A DNA stretch of 64,000 nt, from contig NZ_FNDY01000004.1 in the NCBI RefSeq assembly GCF_900099895.1, positions 124,001-188,000 of the forward strand, in the 5' to 3' direction. The stretch is from Paenibacillus naphthalenovorans. Its GTDB lineage: Bacteria > Bacillota > Bacilli > Paenibacillales > NBRC-103111. Below, one piece after another: positions 44,796-53,033 of the stretch. Position 1 is the first letter of the stretch. The number at the start of each line of letters is the position of its first letter. A program made the translations under genes and the position numbers. The notes beneath the pieces were generated by a model. It made no database searches and was not told the origin of the DNA. It was given only the letters and a program-made list of their open reading frames with translations.

Positions 44796-45875
44796 ATGAT
44801 GGACACGATACGGCAAATAAACCGGTTGATGCTGCTGGTTTGCGCGCCTTTTACCGGAATCATGATATTCCTGCTGTTCGCCCCCATGTCCGTTGCGCTT
44901 CCTGAGCAGGAACACATTGCCGCCAACGGATGGACGATGCCGGATAGCGTGCAGACGGCCGTAAGCCAACTGGACCAAGCGATCGAGGCCGCCGCTTTGA
45001 CCCGGTCGACGATCGAGAAGCATTACGAGCTCTATTCCAAGAGCGCGGCCGAAGCAGCCGGTATGTCCCGCACGGCCGAGCTCGCTGCCCAGCGACCCAG
45101 GATCATTTTTGACGCCAGGATCGGGCTCAAGCTGGGAGGCCATGCGATTCGATCCACATCAGGCCCCAATGCGGATATAAAGCTGTACTCCTTTAACGAA
45201 CGGAACTATAAAGCGTATGCGCTTAAAGTGGATTTAAAATCGGATAAAGCGATGCAAATGGTGCTGGGGCAGGATAAGGTCGGCGGCAGCGAGACAACGC
45301 TTGAGGCCGCAAGCCGCTATGGAGCTACAGCCGGGGTCAATGCCGGCGGGTTTGCCGACGACAGCCGCAGCGGCAGGCGCTATCCGCTCAGCACGACGAT
45401 GTACAACGGCAAATATGTCTACGGGTTCGAGCCAACCTTTGCAGACCTGGCATTTATCGGGCTAAGCAAGGACCGCAAGCTGATCGGGGGCAAATTCACG
45501 AGACAGGCGGATTTGGACAAGCTCAATCCAAACTTCGGGGCGACCTTTGTCCCAATCCTTCTTCAAAACGGGAATAAACAGGCCATTCCGCAGCAATGGC
45601 TCACTTCTCCCGCCCGTGCGCCGCGGACGGTTGTCGGCAATTTTAAGAATGATCAATTGCTGTTCCTGGTTACCGACGGCTACGATGAGAAAGGGAATTC
45701 GGGGGCTACGCTGCCCGAGCTGCAGGACAAGCTACTTTCTTTGGGAGTGAAGGATGCTTACAATCTGGACGGCGGAGGTTCTTCCAGCCTGATTTATGAA
45801 GGTCAGGTCATTAACAGGCCTTCGGACAATGGACGGCTCAGAAAGCTGCCCACCCACTTTTTATTTTTCAAATGA
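44796..45875 (+). CDS. phosphodiester glycosidase (NAGPA-domain) family membrane protein
   Basis: A 359-aa protein with an N-terminal helix (about 12-35) and a C-terminal NAGPA/phosphodiester-glycosidase domain: GVNAGGF, RTVVGNFKNDQLLFLVTDG and the DGGGSSSL motif near the end. In animals the family uncovers mannose-6-phosphate; bacterial members, often in exopolysaccharide loci, are thought to cut sugar-1-phosphodiester bonds at the cell surface. AAGGAAGGTG precedes the ATG. Coupled behind yesM-yesN and the coiled-coil protein, it implies a surface-polymer role for this regulon. CpsB lies convergent, 4 bases away. Confidence 0.85.
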   Translation: MMDTIRQINRLMLLVCAPFTGIMIFLLFAPMSVALPEQEHIAANGWTMPDSVQTAVSQLDQAIEAAALTRSTIEKHYELYSKSAAEAAGMSRTAELAAQRPRIIFDARIGLKLGGHAIRSTSGPNADIKLYSFNERNYKAYALKVDLKSDKAMQMVLGQDKVGGSETTLEAASRYGATAGVNAGGFADDSRSGRRYPLSTTMYNGKYVYGFEPTFADLAFIGLSKDRKLIGGKFTRQADLDKLNPNFGATFVPILLQNGNKQAIPQQWLTSPARAPRTVVGNFKNDQLLFLVTDGYDEKGNSGATLPELQDKLLSLGVKDAYNLDGGGSSSLIYEGQVINRPSDNGRLRKLPTHFLFFK

Positions 45876-45879
45876 CCTT

Positions 45880-46641
45880 TTACCATAGCTTCCACCATTT
45901 CCTGTTCAGCAATACCGGCTGTAAAGTACGGATCTCCAACCGGCTGATCAAACGTTCAGTGTTGTCTTTGAGCTCCTCCGCCAAAGTATCGTTCAAGTGA
46001 GCAGATATCGCGGCGTAGGCGTTTTTGAGTCCGAAGGGCCTGTCGTTTATATTATGTGCATCGGATGAAATCATATGGACCATCCCCTGCCTGCACCATT
46101 CCAGGCACAGCTTTTGCAGCTTGCGCCCGAATCGTCCATCGACGGCATGTGAGGTCAGCTGGGTCAAAGCTCCCCGTTCCAATAACCGCATCAGCACGGA
46201 CGGAGACGACGCCAATTCCGCATTCCGCTCCGGATGAGCGATAATGGGGGTAATGCCCAGGACTATCAATTCATGAATCATCTCCTCCGTGTAGGAGGGG
46301 ACCATGCCTGATGGAAGCTCTAACAAAAGATATTTTGACCCGGATAATGTGATGATTTTTCCTTGTTCAAGATCTTCTAGTAAGCCTTGGTGAATCCGAA
46401 CCTCTTGCCCGGGCAGCACCTCCAAAGCGATCCGGTGCTCGCTAAGCGCCAGGTTGAGGGCCTGAGTGCGTTTTTGGATCTCATGCCCGGGATTATCATA
46501 TCTTCCGTTGGCATGGTGAGGAGTCGCTATGACGGCCTTGATTCCTTCTTGGACAGCAGCACGCGCCATCAGGATGGCTTCCTGCTCATCCTGCGCGCCA
46601 TCGTCGATTCCTGGCAGAATATGCGTATGTATATCGATCAT
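45880..46641 (-). CDS. CpsB/YwqE-type tyrosine-protein phosphatase
   Basis: A PHP-fold phosphatase of about 253 aa with the metal-binding start IDIHTHILPGIDDGAQ, ATPHHANG, LLELPSG, IIAHPERNAE and ISSDAHN. These enzymes dephosphorylate the tyrosine kinase that controls capsule or exopolysaccharide synthesis. I chose the ATG at 46641 (AAGGA 9 bases upstream); an ATG at 46650 with GGAG 5 bases upstream is equally possible. It is monocistronic and convergent with the glycosidase gene. No tyrosine kinase gene is adjacent. Confidence 0.88.
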   Translation of the reverse strand: MIDIHTHILPGIDDGAQDEQEAILMARAAVQEGIKAVIATPHHANGRYDNPGHEIQKRTQALNLALSEHRIALEVLPGQEVRIHQGLLEDLEQGKIITLSGSKYLLLELPSGMVPSYTEEMIHELIVLGITPIIAHPERNAELASSPSVLMRLLERGALTQLTSHAVDGRFGRKLQKLCLEWCRQGMVHMISSDAHNINDRPFGLKNAYAAISAHLNDTLAEELKDNTERLISRLEIRTLQPVLLNRKWWKLW

Positions 46642-46723
46642 GATCTCCATTCCTTCTCCATACAAATGATTTTCAGGAAAGATGTTCACATATTTATAAG
46701 TTTTCTTTTCTTGTACCGTTGGG

Positions 46724-46729
46724 TATAAT
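46724..46729 (+). promoter_or_regulatory. -10 promoter element before the 32-aa ORF
   Basis: A consensus TATAAT lies 17 bases before the ribosome site of the next small ORF and divergently from the CpsB gene. The -35 region is only TTTTCT, so the promoter is incomplete. Confidence 0.4.
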
Positions 46730-46752
46730 ATGCAATGGGAGGTGCAATAGCG

Positions 46753-46851
46753 ATGTCAGCCACGTTCTGGATTATGATTCTAATCTTATTGATGTTCATC
46801 ACCGCAATACTTACAGCAGCCTATAATGATGATAAAACCAAAGGACTATGA
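46753..46851 (+). CDS. very small membrane protein (32 aa)
   Basis: ATG at 46753 to TGA at 46851 encodes MSATFWIMILILLMFITAIL followed by a short charged tail (TAAYNDDKTKGL). GGGAGGTG lies 10 bases before the start, and a consensus -10 hexamer is further upstream. The product is one hydrophobic helix with a polar C-terminus, a typical form for small regulatory membrane peptides. No family is recognised. Confidence 0.5.
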   Translation: MSATFWIMILILLMFITAILTAAYNDDKTKGL

Positions 46852-46957
46852 TCGAAAAAGTAGTATCGGCCTGTTGCCACACGGGTTGGTGCTATTTTTT
46901 TACTTTTTAATCCTTTTTACGGGATGCAGATGCCCATCGCTTTTTCAGTTGACTGTA

Positions 46958-46972
46958 GATACATATTGTATC
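46958..46972. promoter_or_regulatory. palindrome GATAC-N5-GTATC (copy 1)
   Basis: GATACATATTGTATC is a perfect 15-bp palindrome apart from the centre. It lies between TTGACT (46949-46954) and CATACT (46972-46977), which are spaced 17 bases apart like a plus-strand promoter. Two more copies with the same spacing precede the SLH genes. Confidence 0.5.
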
Positions 46973-47013
46973 ATACTATTAGTTACTAAACTACATCCCT
47001 CATGCGGTCAAAA

Positions 47014-47217
47014 CTACAATGGATTCATATTACCGGTTTGATCATGATTGACAGACTTTAGCACTTTGGTAAATTCAACTTTTTTTAAAGTTTGTGCCTG
47101 AGTCCAAGCCCATTCCGGCTGCTTCGATTGATTGTTCAGCATAAATTGGGAGCTGATCCCCAATTGATCTAATATTTTAGCAACATCGATGTTGATGATT
47201 TTTTTGGATTCCGACAC
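47014..47217 (-). CDS. small hypothetical protein (67 aa)
   Basis: A GTG start at 47217 gives MSESKKIINIDVAKILDQLG and a Gln/Trp-rich middle (SKQPEWAWTQAQTLKK). GGAG lies about 10 bases upstream. I do not recognise it. The segment IDVAKILDQL resembles IDVQKILVSL in another small protein of the window (57641-57820), which may reflect a shared short domain or chance. Confidence 0.45.
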   Translation of the reverse strand: MSESKKIINIDVAKILDQLGISSQFMLNNQSKQPEWAWTQAQTLKKVEFTKVLKSVNHDQTGNMNPL

Positions 47218-47329
47218 CTTTTCAACACTCCGTTTCTATTAACAATTATCCCGAATGATGACCTCTCTTCATAAATTGGAAGAAATATAGGATATATTTC
47301 CTCCTCTTGTTTAGCTTACCAAATCTAGC

Positions 47330-47350
47330 GTTACAAAATAGTTACAAAAT
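47330..47350. promoter_or_regulatory. direct repeat GTTACAAAAT x2 before the hydrolase-fold regulator gene
   Basis: GTTACAAAAT occurs at 47330-47339 and 47341-47350, one helical turn apart (TTACAA-N5-TTACAA). The layout resembles the tandem hexamers bound by PhoP-type response regulators. A TATAAT at 47406-47411 is the likely -10 of the next gene, so the repeat would lie near -70. Confidence 0.4.
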
Positions 47351-47471
47351 CCAGTTATTCGTTATCGATTATTAACTATTCTTTTATTTTTACATGAAAG
47401 TTTACTATAATCATATTACGGGTCCCAGTTCTTAAAGTCTGCTTCTTGGAATGTCGGAGGACTTTCATCGC

Positions 47472-49031
47472 ATGAATTATATACAAACCGGCGATATTCA
47501 ATCTTATTATGAATATTATGAATCTGCATCTACGTCTTCAACAACCATTGTATTTATTCATGGGACGGGGCTCGACAGCAGCTATTTTCACTATCTTATA
47601 CCGATCTTAAGGCAGCAGTACTCCATACTGCTTTATGATTTGAGAGGCCATGGACAAAGTGAAGACGGCGGCAAGGCCGCAACTATAGAATTGCTCTGCG
47701 ATGATTTATTATCGTTGGTTCAAGCCTTAGGTCTTCACAACCTTGTGATCGTCGGTCACACATTCGGAGCAAACATCGCTGTTCATTTTGCCGATAGGTA
47801 TGAAACGCTTATCGAAAGTCTGATATTGATCTCGCCTCAGGCTTTTTTGCCGCTGCCTCCGTTGGCCAGTGAAAAGGAATTGCGGGAGGAGCTGGCAAAA
47901 GCTCGAACATTGGATAAGTTGGGAGAATTCATGGTTCAGCGTTTAACCGTAAAGCATAAAGACCACTCGATTGCAAAACGGATCATTCAATCCTATGCCC
48001 GGCTGCCCGTTAAAATGTATATGAATCATATAGAAATCGCCTGTCAATTCAAGCTCGAGCATTTGCGCCGGATTCATAAGCCTGCATTAGTATTATCCGG
48101 CGAATCGGATCCTCTGTTCCCGCCTTCTTTCACCAGCCTTTATAATTCATTTCTTCATCATTCCAAGTTCCTCATTGTACCGGACTCATCGAATATGGTT
48201 TTTTTCGATCAGCCGGCGGTTACCGTGGAGTGGATCATGAAGTTTATTCAGAGGCCGAAAAGCATTAGAACGGATACTTATGTTTTTACTGACAGGTTCC
48301 TGCAGCTGCTTATGCTGGAGGGATATAACCGGCTTGTCGCCCGGAATAAGGTATCCATTCAATGCATGGGCGGCTTTGAAGTCCAAATGAACGGCCGGGT
48401 GATCCGGGAAGGCTGGAACACCCGATATGCCAAAAATATCCTGATCTACCTGGCATTTCGCAAAACCGCAACAAGGGAAGAGCTGTGCGATATGCTTTTT
48501 CCGGAGATGACCGCCAAAAAAGCGCTTGGCAATCTCAGGGTGTATCTGAATCATTTTGCGAAGCTGTTTGAAGCCCGCCCTGAAGAGCCGCCATGTCTAG
48601 CCATTGACCGGGATTCGATTTATTTCAAATGCGCCGTTGAATGCGATTTGGCGGATGTCATGGAGGAAATGAACCGGAGCCTGGAGGAGAAGGATTCCAT
48701 GCTGAAATATGCCATGTGCAAGCTGATTCTGCCGCGCGCCACCCAGCATATTCTGCCGGGCTGCTTTGACGCTTTTTCTCTCTCCTTAAAGGAGAAGTTT
48801 GCACAGGACTGGGAAAAACTGGCCATATGGGCCGCGGATTACTGCTGTAAGCTGGAGCAATTTGAGGAGGCCGCCCAGTTTATCCGCAGCTGTCTGCATT
48901 CCTATCCCAATGATGAAGGCTTAATCGAACGCATGGTAGCGATTCAAAAATTAACCAATAATAAAAAAGAACTGCGTAAATGGACCCGAAAGAAAAAAGC
49001 ATCGCGCCCCGATCATTCTCGGGAGACGTGA
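47472..49031 (+). CDS. alpha/beta-hydrolase fold fused to SARP/BTAD-type DNA-binding regulator
   Basis: A 519-aa two-part protein. Residues 1-260 are an alpha/beta-hydrolase with the HGTGLDSSY oxyanion loop and YDLRGHGQS. The nucleophile elbow is GHTFG, so the usual Ser is Thr97. The acid Asp213 (GESDPLFPP) is kept, but the catalytic His position (normally PDxxH) is Asn241 (PDSSNMVFFDQP). Residues about 293-371 look like the winged helix of SARP regulators (CMGGFEVQMNGRVI; KNILIYLAFRKTATREELCD), and 388-493 resemble a BTAD helical repeat. It is probably a ligand-sensing regulator, not an esterase. The ATG at 47472 follows GGAGG; an ATG at 47451 lacks a site. Confidence 0.82.
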   Translation: MNYIQTGDIQSYYEYYESASTSSTTIVFIHGTGLDSSYFHYLIPILRQQYSILLYDLRGHGQSEDGGKAATIELLCDDLLSLVQALGLHNLVIVGHTFGANIAVHFADRYETLIESLILISPQAFLPLPPLASEKELREELAKARTLDKLGEFMVQRLTVKHKDHSIAKRIIQSYARLPVKMYMNHIEIACQFKLEHLRRIHKPALVLSGESDPLFPPSFTSLYNSFLHHSKFLIVPDSSNMVFFDQPAVTVEWIMKFIQRPKSIRTDTYVFTDRFLQLLMLEGYNRLVARNKVSIQCMGGFEVQMNGRVIREGWNTRYAKNILIYLAFRKTATREELCDMLFPEMTAKKALGNLRVYLNHFAKLFEARPEEPPCLAIDRDSIYFKCAVECDLADVMEEMNRSLEEKDSMLKYAMCKLILPRATQHILPGCFDAFSLSLKEKFAQDWEKLAIWAADYCCKLEQFEEAAQFIRSCLHSYPNDEGLIERMVAIQKLTNNKKELRKWTRKKKASRPDHSRET

Positions 49032-49035
49032 TGCT
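48993..49035 (-). terminator. terminator of the abrB-like gene inside the 3' end of the convergent gene
   Basis: Stem AGCATC-CG-CCGA against TCGG-CG-GATGCT with small bulges, then TTTTTTCTTTC on the minus strand. It overlaps the last codons of the regulator gene on the other strand and may act in both directions. Confidence 0.7.
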
Positions 49036-49040
49036 CTCTT

Positions 49041-49298
49041 CTATTCTTTATTTTGTTTCAATAATTGCATTTCACCAAGACACTCCGCACAAATATGCCG
49101 TTCTCTGAATTCGCTCACCAGTTCCATTGATCCGCAAAAGACGCAGCGCGGACGGTATCTCTCCAGAATGATATGATCTCCGCTAACCAAAATCTCTACA
49201 GGATCTCCCTCATTCATTTGATACCGTTTACGCAAAGACTTCGGCAGCACGATCCTCCCCAATTGGTCGACTTTTCTAACAACACCTGCCGGTTTCAT
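49041..49298 (-). CDS. AbrB/SpoVT-type regulator with C-terminal zinc ribbon
   Basis: An 85-aa protein. The N-terminal swapped-hairpin DNA-binding domain has VVRKVDQLGRIVLPKSLRK, as in AbrB. The C-terminus has Cys52, Cys55, Cys70 and Cys73 (CVFCG...CAEC), a likely zinc-binding ribbon instead of the usual AbrB tail. Such transition-state regulators repress stationary-phase genes. GCGAGGTGAC precedes the ATG. The gene is convergent with the hydrolase-fold regulator. Confidence 0.88.
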   Translation of the reverse strand: MKPAGVVRKVDQLGRIVLPKSLRKRYQMNEGDPVEILVSGDHIILERYRPRCVFCGSMELVSEFRERHICAECLGEMQLLKQNKE

Positions 49299-49383
49299 GA
49301 TCTAGTCACCTCGCTTATCGATAACTGTCTGCTATTTTACTTTATACAGTTCGACGCCTATGAGGGAATTCCTTCCGTCTTGT

Positions 49384-49848
49384 TCATTTCAACCCTTGAA
49401 AGCCGGTTTGCCTCAGTCCCTCATATAATATGATGGCCGCAGAATTGGATAAATTCAGCGAACGAACCGCTTCTGTCATAGGCATCCTCATCAGTGCCGT
49501 TGGATGCTGCTCCAAAATCTCGGCGGGCAGCCCCTTCGTCTCTTTGCCGAATACCAAAAAGTCTCCATCCTGAAATGAAAACTCCGTATACAGCTTGTCC
49601 GCTTTGGTCGTTGCAAAGAAAAAGCGTGAATCTTTGTACTTATCCTTCACTTCCTGGAATGAATCATGATATTCGATATTCACCGCGTGCCAGTAATCCA
49701 GACCCGCACGTTTTAACGTTCTGTCATCCGTATTAAATCCCAGCGGCCTGACCAGATGAAGCCAGGTTCCCGTAGCAGCGCAGGTTCTGGCGATATTGCC
49801 GGTGTTTGCGGGTATTTCGGGTTCAACCAATACGATATGAAATGCCAT
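49384..49848 (-). CDS. trmL: tRNA (cytidine(34)-2'-O)-methyltransferase
   Basis: A 154-aa SPOUT enzyme of the TrmL/YibK type: motif 1 PANTGNIARTC with the catalytic Arg, motif 2 LVFGKETKGLP, and motif 3 LNLSNSAAIILYEGLRQ forming the trefoil knot. It methylates the 2'-OH of the wobble nucleotide in leucine tRNAs. I start at the ATG at 49848, typical for the family, although its ribosome site is distant (GGAG 14 bases upstream). Confidence 0.92.
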   Translation of the reverse strand: MAFHIVLVEPEIPANTGNIARTCAATGTWLHLVRPLGFNTDDRTLKRAGLDYWHAVNIEYHDSFQEVKDKYKDSRFFFATTKADKLYTEFSFQDGDFLVFGKETKGLPAEILEQHPTALMRMPMTEAVRSLNLSNSAAIILYEGLRQTGFQGLK

Positions 49849-49998
49849 TTGTCTTGAGTCCACTCCTCTTTCAACGTCAACCACTAGACTACTAGATCTT
49901 TGTCAATTTTAACATACATTTTACGCTTTCTTAATACAAGGATGATCCAGTGATGCCATAATACAAATATCAAGTGCACATAAAAAGGAGACTCTCGA

Positions 49999-50715
49999 AT
50001 GTTGAAGAAAAAAATTCTTGTCGTTGACGACGAACCTTCGATTTCGATGCTCATTGAATTCAACCTTAAATTGGTTGGCTATGATGTTCACTGTGTCTAT
50101 GATGGAGAATCCGTATTCAGTGCAATCAAGGAATATCGACCGGACCTTATTGTTCTTGATCTGATGCTGCCCAAGGTGGACGGTTTCCAGGTCTGCCGCC
50201 GGCTTCGCTCCCAAAATAACCTGGTTCCTATTATTATGCTCACCGCCATGCATGATCTTTCCGACAAAATTGCAGGACTCGACAACGGTGCGGATGACTA
50301 CATGACCAAGCCCTTCAGCCCGCAGGAGCTGATCTCGCGTATCCAGGCCATATTGCGCCGCTCCCAATTGCTCCCGTCCGCAGGGGAAGATACCCCGGTC
50401 ACCATCGGAGAAATCGAGATCCTTCCGGAGCAGCGTGAGGTGAAAGTAAGAGACGAATTCATTGAACTCACGCCCAAAGAATTCGACCTGCTCCTGTTCC
50501 TTTGCAAGCACCGCGGCAAAGTACTCAGCCGGCAGCAGCTGCTTCACGGCGTTTGGGATTATCATTTCCTGGGGGATACGCGCATCGTCGATGTCCACAT
50601 CAGCCATCTGCGCGACAAAATCGAAAATCAAGCGCGCAACCCCGAATATATTGTAACCATTCGCAACGTCGGATACAAATTGATAGAGCCTGCTGCCAAA
50701 GAATCTTTGGCCTAA
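49999..50715 (+). CDS. OmpR/PhoP-family response regulator without adjacent kinase
   Basis: A 238-aa regulator. The receiver domain has VVDDEPS, the phospho-acceptor Asp in LIVLDLMLPKVDG and the conserved Lys in DDYMTKPFSPQE. The C-terminal winged helix has IELTPKEFDLLLFLCKH and VDVHISHLRDKIE. AAAAAGGAG precedes the ATG. No sensor gene is beside it; the next genes are SLH proteins on the other strand. Its partner must be elsewhere. Confidence 0.92.
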   Translation: MLKKKILVVDDEPSISMLIEFNLKLVGYDVHCVYDGESVFSAIKEYRPDLIVLDLMLPKVDGFQVCRRLRSQNNLVPIIMLTAMHDLSDKIAGLDNGADDYMTKPFSPQELISRIQAILRRSQLLPSAGEDTPVTIGEIEILPEQREVKVRDEFIELTPKEFDLLLFLCKHRGKVLSRQQLLHGVWDYHFLGDTRIVDVHISHLRDKIENQARNPEYIVTIRNVGYKLIEPAAKESLA

Positions 50716-50720
50716 AAGCA

Positions 50721-50757
50721 AAAAAGAGCATCGCCCTTATCGGCCGGTGCTCTTTTC
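50721..50757. terminator. bidirectional terminator between the response regulator and SLH genes
   Basis: AAAGAGCA-CG arm against CG-TGCTCTTT, with A- and T-runs on both sides (AAAAAA before and TTTTCTTT after), fitting termination in both directions for the two convergent genes. Confidence 0.8.
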
Positions 50758-50777
50758 TTTATTCTGATCCGGGTCAC

Positions 50778-52976
50778 CTATTCCACAATGACATTGATCG
50801 TCACATTATTGGCAACCCCCGTGTAATTCGTCAGGGTTCCCGAAACGGTGATGTTTCCGCTCTCCAGCGCACTTCTTAATTTCCCGACGGAAACACCATC
50901 GCCTTGAGGATCAAAGGCGGTGCCGAGCAGCTCTTTTATTGTCGCCTGAGCTGTACCGTTTGAAAAGTGAATCCTTTTGGTAATTCCGGCTTCCGTTATC
51001 GCAAGCGTGTCGGCATTGCTTGAAGCATGGATCAGCAGACTCTCCAGCATCTGGGAATCATCCAGGGATTTGCTCAATGTGAATGTAATGGTATTCCCGG
51101 ATGTGATGACTGCCGGTTCGGCATTCCCATCGATGACAGCGGCAGCGCCTATTAACGTAGGCACCGAGTCATTATTCCCCTTGATGATGGTTAAAATGAC
51201 GGGAGATTGTTTTCCATTCGTATCGCTCAATACCCCGCGCACCGTAATGTTTCCATTTTGAAGCAGCTCTCTTAGCTTTTTGACAGATACGCCATCGCCC
51301 TGCGGATCCAATGCGGGGCCGAGCAATGTTGCGACCTTCACCGTTTGTTGGGTACCGCTGGCAAAGGATATTGTTCTGGATTGCCCGCTTTCGGAAAACG
51401 TTAGAGCTTCGGCGCCACTGGAAGCTGCGACCGTCAGGCTGGTGAACATGTCTGTATCCTGCAAAGCATCGTCTATAATGAAGGCAATGTAATTGGGCAC
51501 ATTCGTGTGAATCGAAAACGCTTTGCCCCCAATAACGGCGGATGCAGAGGTGATTTCCGGAACCGGTGCACTCGCAGGTTTGACGATTTTCAACTTGACT
51601 GTGGATTTATTGCCTGTCTTATCGGTCAACTCTCCTGTCAATTCGAGGTTTCCTTCGAAAAGATGCCTTCTCAATGTGCCGACGGAAACACCGTCACCCT
51701 GCCGGTCAAAATCAGGGCCAAGCAGATCGGCTACGCTCACATGAGCAGTCCCGTTCTGGAACGTTACCGTTCTGCTCACACCGGATGACGTAACGATTAA
51801 TTTGTCTGTGTCCGATGAAGCAACAATCGTAAAATCGGTTATCATATCCGCATTGTTCAAAGCGTGATCCACATTGAATGTGACCTCATTATTCGTTCCG
51901 ATGACGAGAGGGACGGACGCTTCACCGATCTTGACAGATCCCGAAATAATGACCGGCGGTTCGGTATCTCTAATAATTCCACCGCCACCACCGCCGCCGC
52001 CACCGCCAATGATGCCTCCTCCTCTTGGCCTGCCCAGTTCTTCAATTTTTTGCTCGGCATCCGCCAGCTTACTCAGATTTGGAAAGTCCTTGTCCGTTGC
52101 CCCCAACTTCCGCGCCGCCTCAACTTTAGCCCTGGCCTCTTCCACGGCCGCTTTATCATCGATCGTTAATTCTGAAGCATCGGGTAATGCCGCGATGGCC
52201 TCATTGGCCGCTTTCACTGCCGCCGCCAATGCTATCGCCGCTTCCAGCTGCTGGACTTTGCTCTTATACAACGCCTGATTTAATTTAAATTCATAAGCCA
52301 ATCTCGCCAGAGCTTGCCTGTCGGCGGCATCCAGCGGGCTAAACCGCAGTGTTCCATCCCCGTTATCGATCCCCTTCAGGAAGCCGATTTTGAATGCCAA
52401 AGAAACATGCGGCCTCGCCCAATCCGAAATCTGACCGACATCGGAAAGAGAAGCATCAAAAGGCAGCTTCACCGCCAGTGCTTCCAGATTGAATGCGCGG
52501 ATAAAAAATACGGCCAATTGCTCTCTGGTCACAGGGCTATCTGGTGAAAACGTAGTCTGGGATGTACCGTTCGTAATGTTTGTATTGAGAAGTGCTCCTA
52601 CATATCCTTTGAACCATGAATTTGCGGGAACATCGGCAAACACATCGGCGGACGCCCCGTCTTCTTCCAGTCCCAAAGCAAGCACCAGGACTTTGGCAAG
52701 ATGTGCCCGTGTCATCGTTTCACGGGGTTTGAAGGTGCCGTCTTCGTAGCCCGAGAGGATCCCGTCCTGCACTAAGGACCGGATTTCTTGTGCGGCATAG
52801 GAATCGGCAATATCGGAGAAAGGATGCGAATTCTCCGCGGCCGTTCCGGCTGCCGAGTCGGGAGCTTCCGTCTCTGCGGAATTTGCGGTGCTTACACTGA
52901 ACAGCGAAATTAACAAAGCAACGATTAAGAGGACGGACAGATGATAACGAACCGTTTTGATATTCATGGAATACAA
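50778..52976 (-). CDS. SLH-domain surface protein with three copies of a repeated C-terminal domain
   Basis: A secreted protein of 732 aa. Signal peptide (VRYHLSVLLIVALLISLFSV), three SLH domains (about 52-100, 112-160, 178-230) that bind secondary cell-wall polymer, a helical Ala/Glu-rich linker (230-315), a Gly-rich spacer (about 317-335), and three tandem repeats of about 110-130 residues to the end. Each repeat ends with a motif like DPQGDGVSVGKLR; in the first it is DRQGDGVSV. I do not recognise the repeat as a named domain. The start is TTG at 52976, with GGAGG 8 bases upstream; the ATGs at 52991 and 52967 fit worse. It lies 58 bases after its paralogue and is probably cotranscribed. 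Confidence 0.85.
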   Translation of the reverse strand: MYSMNIKTVRYHLSVLLIVALLISLFSVSTANSAETEAPDSAAGTAAENSHPFSDIADSYAAQEIRSLVQDGILSGYEDGTFKPRETMTRAHLAKVLVLALGLEEDGASADVFADVPANSWFKGYVGALLNTNITNGTSQTTFSPDSPVTREQLAVFFIRAFNLEALAVKLPFDASLSDVGQISDWARPHVSLAFKIGFLKGIDNGDGTLRFSPLDAADRQALARLAYEFKLNQALYKSKVQQLEAAIALAAAVKAANEAIAALPDASELTIDDKAAVEEARAKVEAARKLGATDKDFPNLSKLADAEQKIEELGRPRGGGIIGGGGGGGGGGIIRDTEPPVIISGSVKIGEASVPLVIGTNNEVTFNVDHALNNADMITDFTIVASSDTDKLIVTSSGVSRTVTFQNGTAHVSVADLLGPDFDRQGDGVSVGTLRRHLFEGNLELTGELTDKTGNKSTVKLKIVKPASAPVPEITSASAVIGGKAFSIHTNVPNYIAFIIDDALQDTDMFTSLTVAASSGAEALTFSESGQSRTISFASGTQQTVKVATLLGPALDPQGDGVSVKKLRELLQNGNITVRGVLSDTNGKQSPVILTIIKGNNDSVPTLIGAAAVIDGNAEPAVITSGNTITFTLSKSLDDSQMLESLLIHASSNADTLAITEAGITKRIHFSNGTAQATIKELLGTAFDPQGDGVSVGKLRSALESGNITVSGTLTNYTGVANNVTINVIVE

Positions 52977-53033
52977 GCGGCATTCCTCCATTTTCTTGAT
53001 TTAGATTTTTATAAAAGCTTTCAATACAAAACA

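Noticed and set aside
46826-47041. 71-codon plus-strand ORF after the 32-aa gene
   Set aside because: It overlaps the end of the better-supported 32-aa ORF, has no ribosome site and contains a palindrome; protein sequence looks random.
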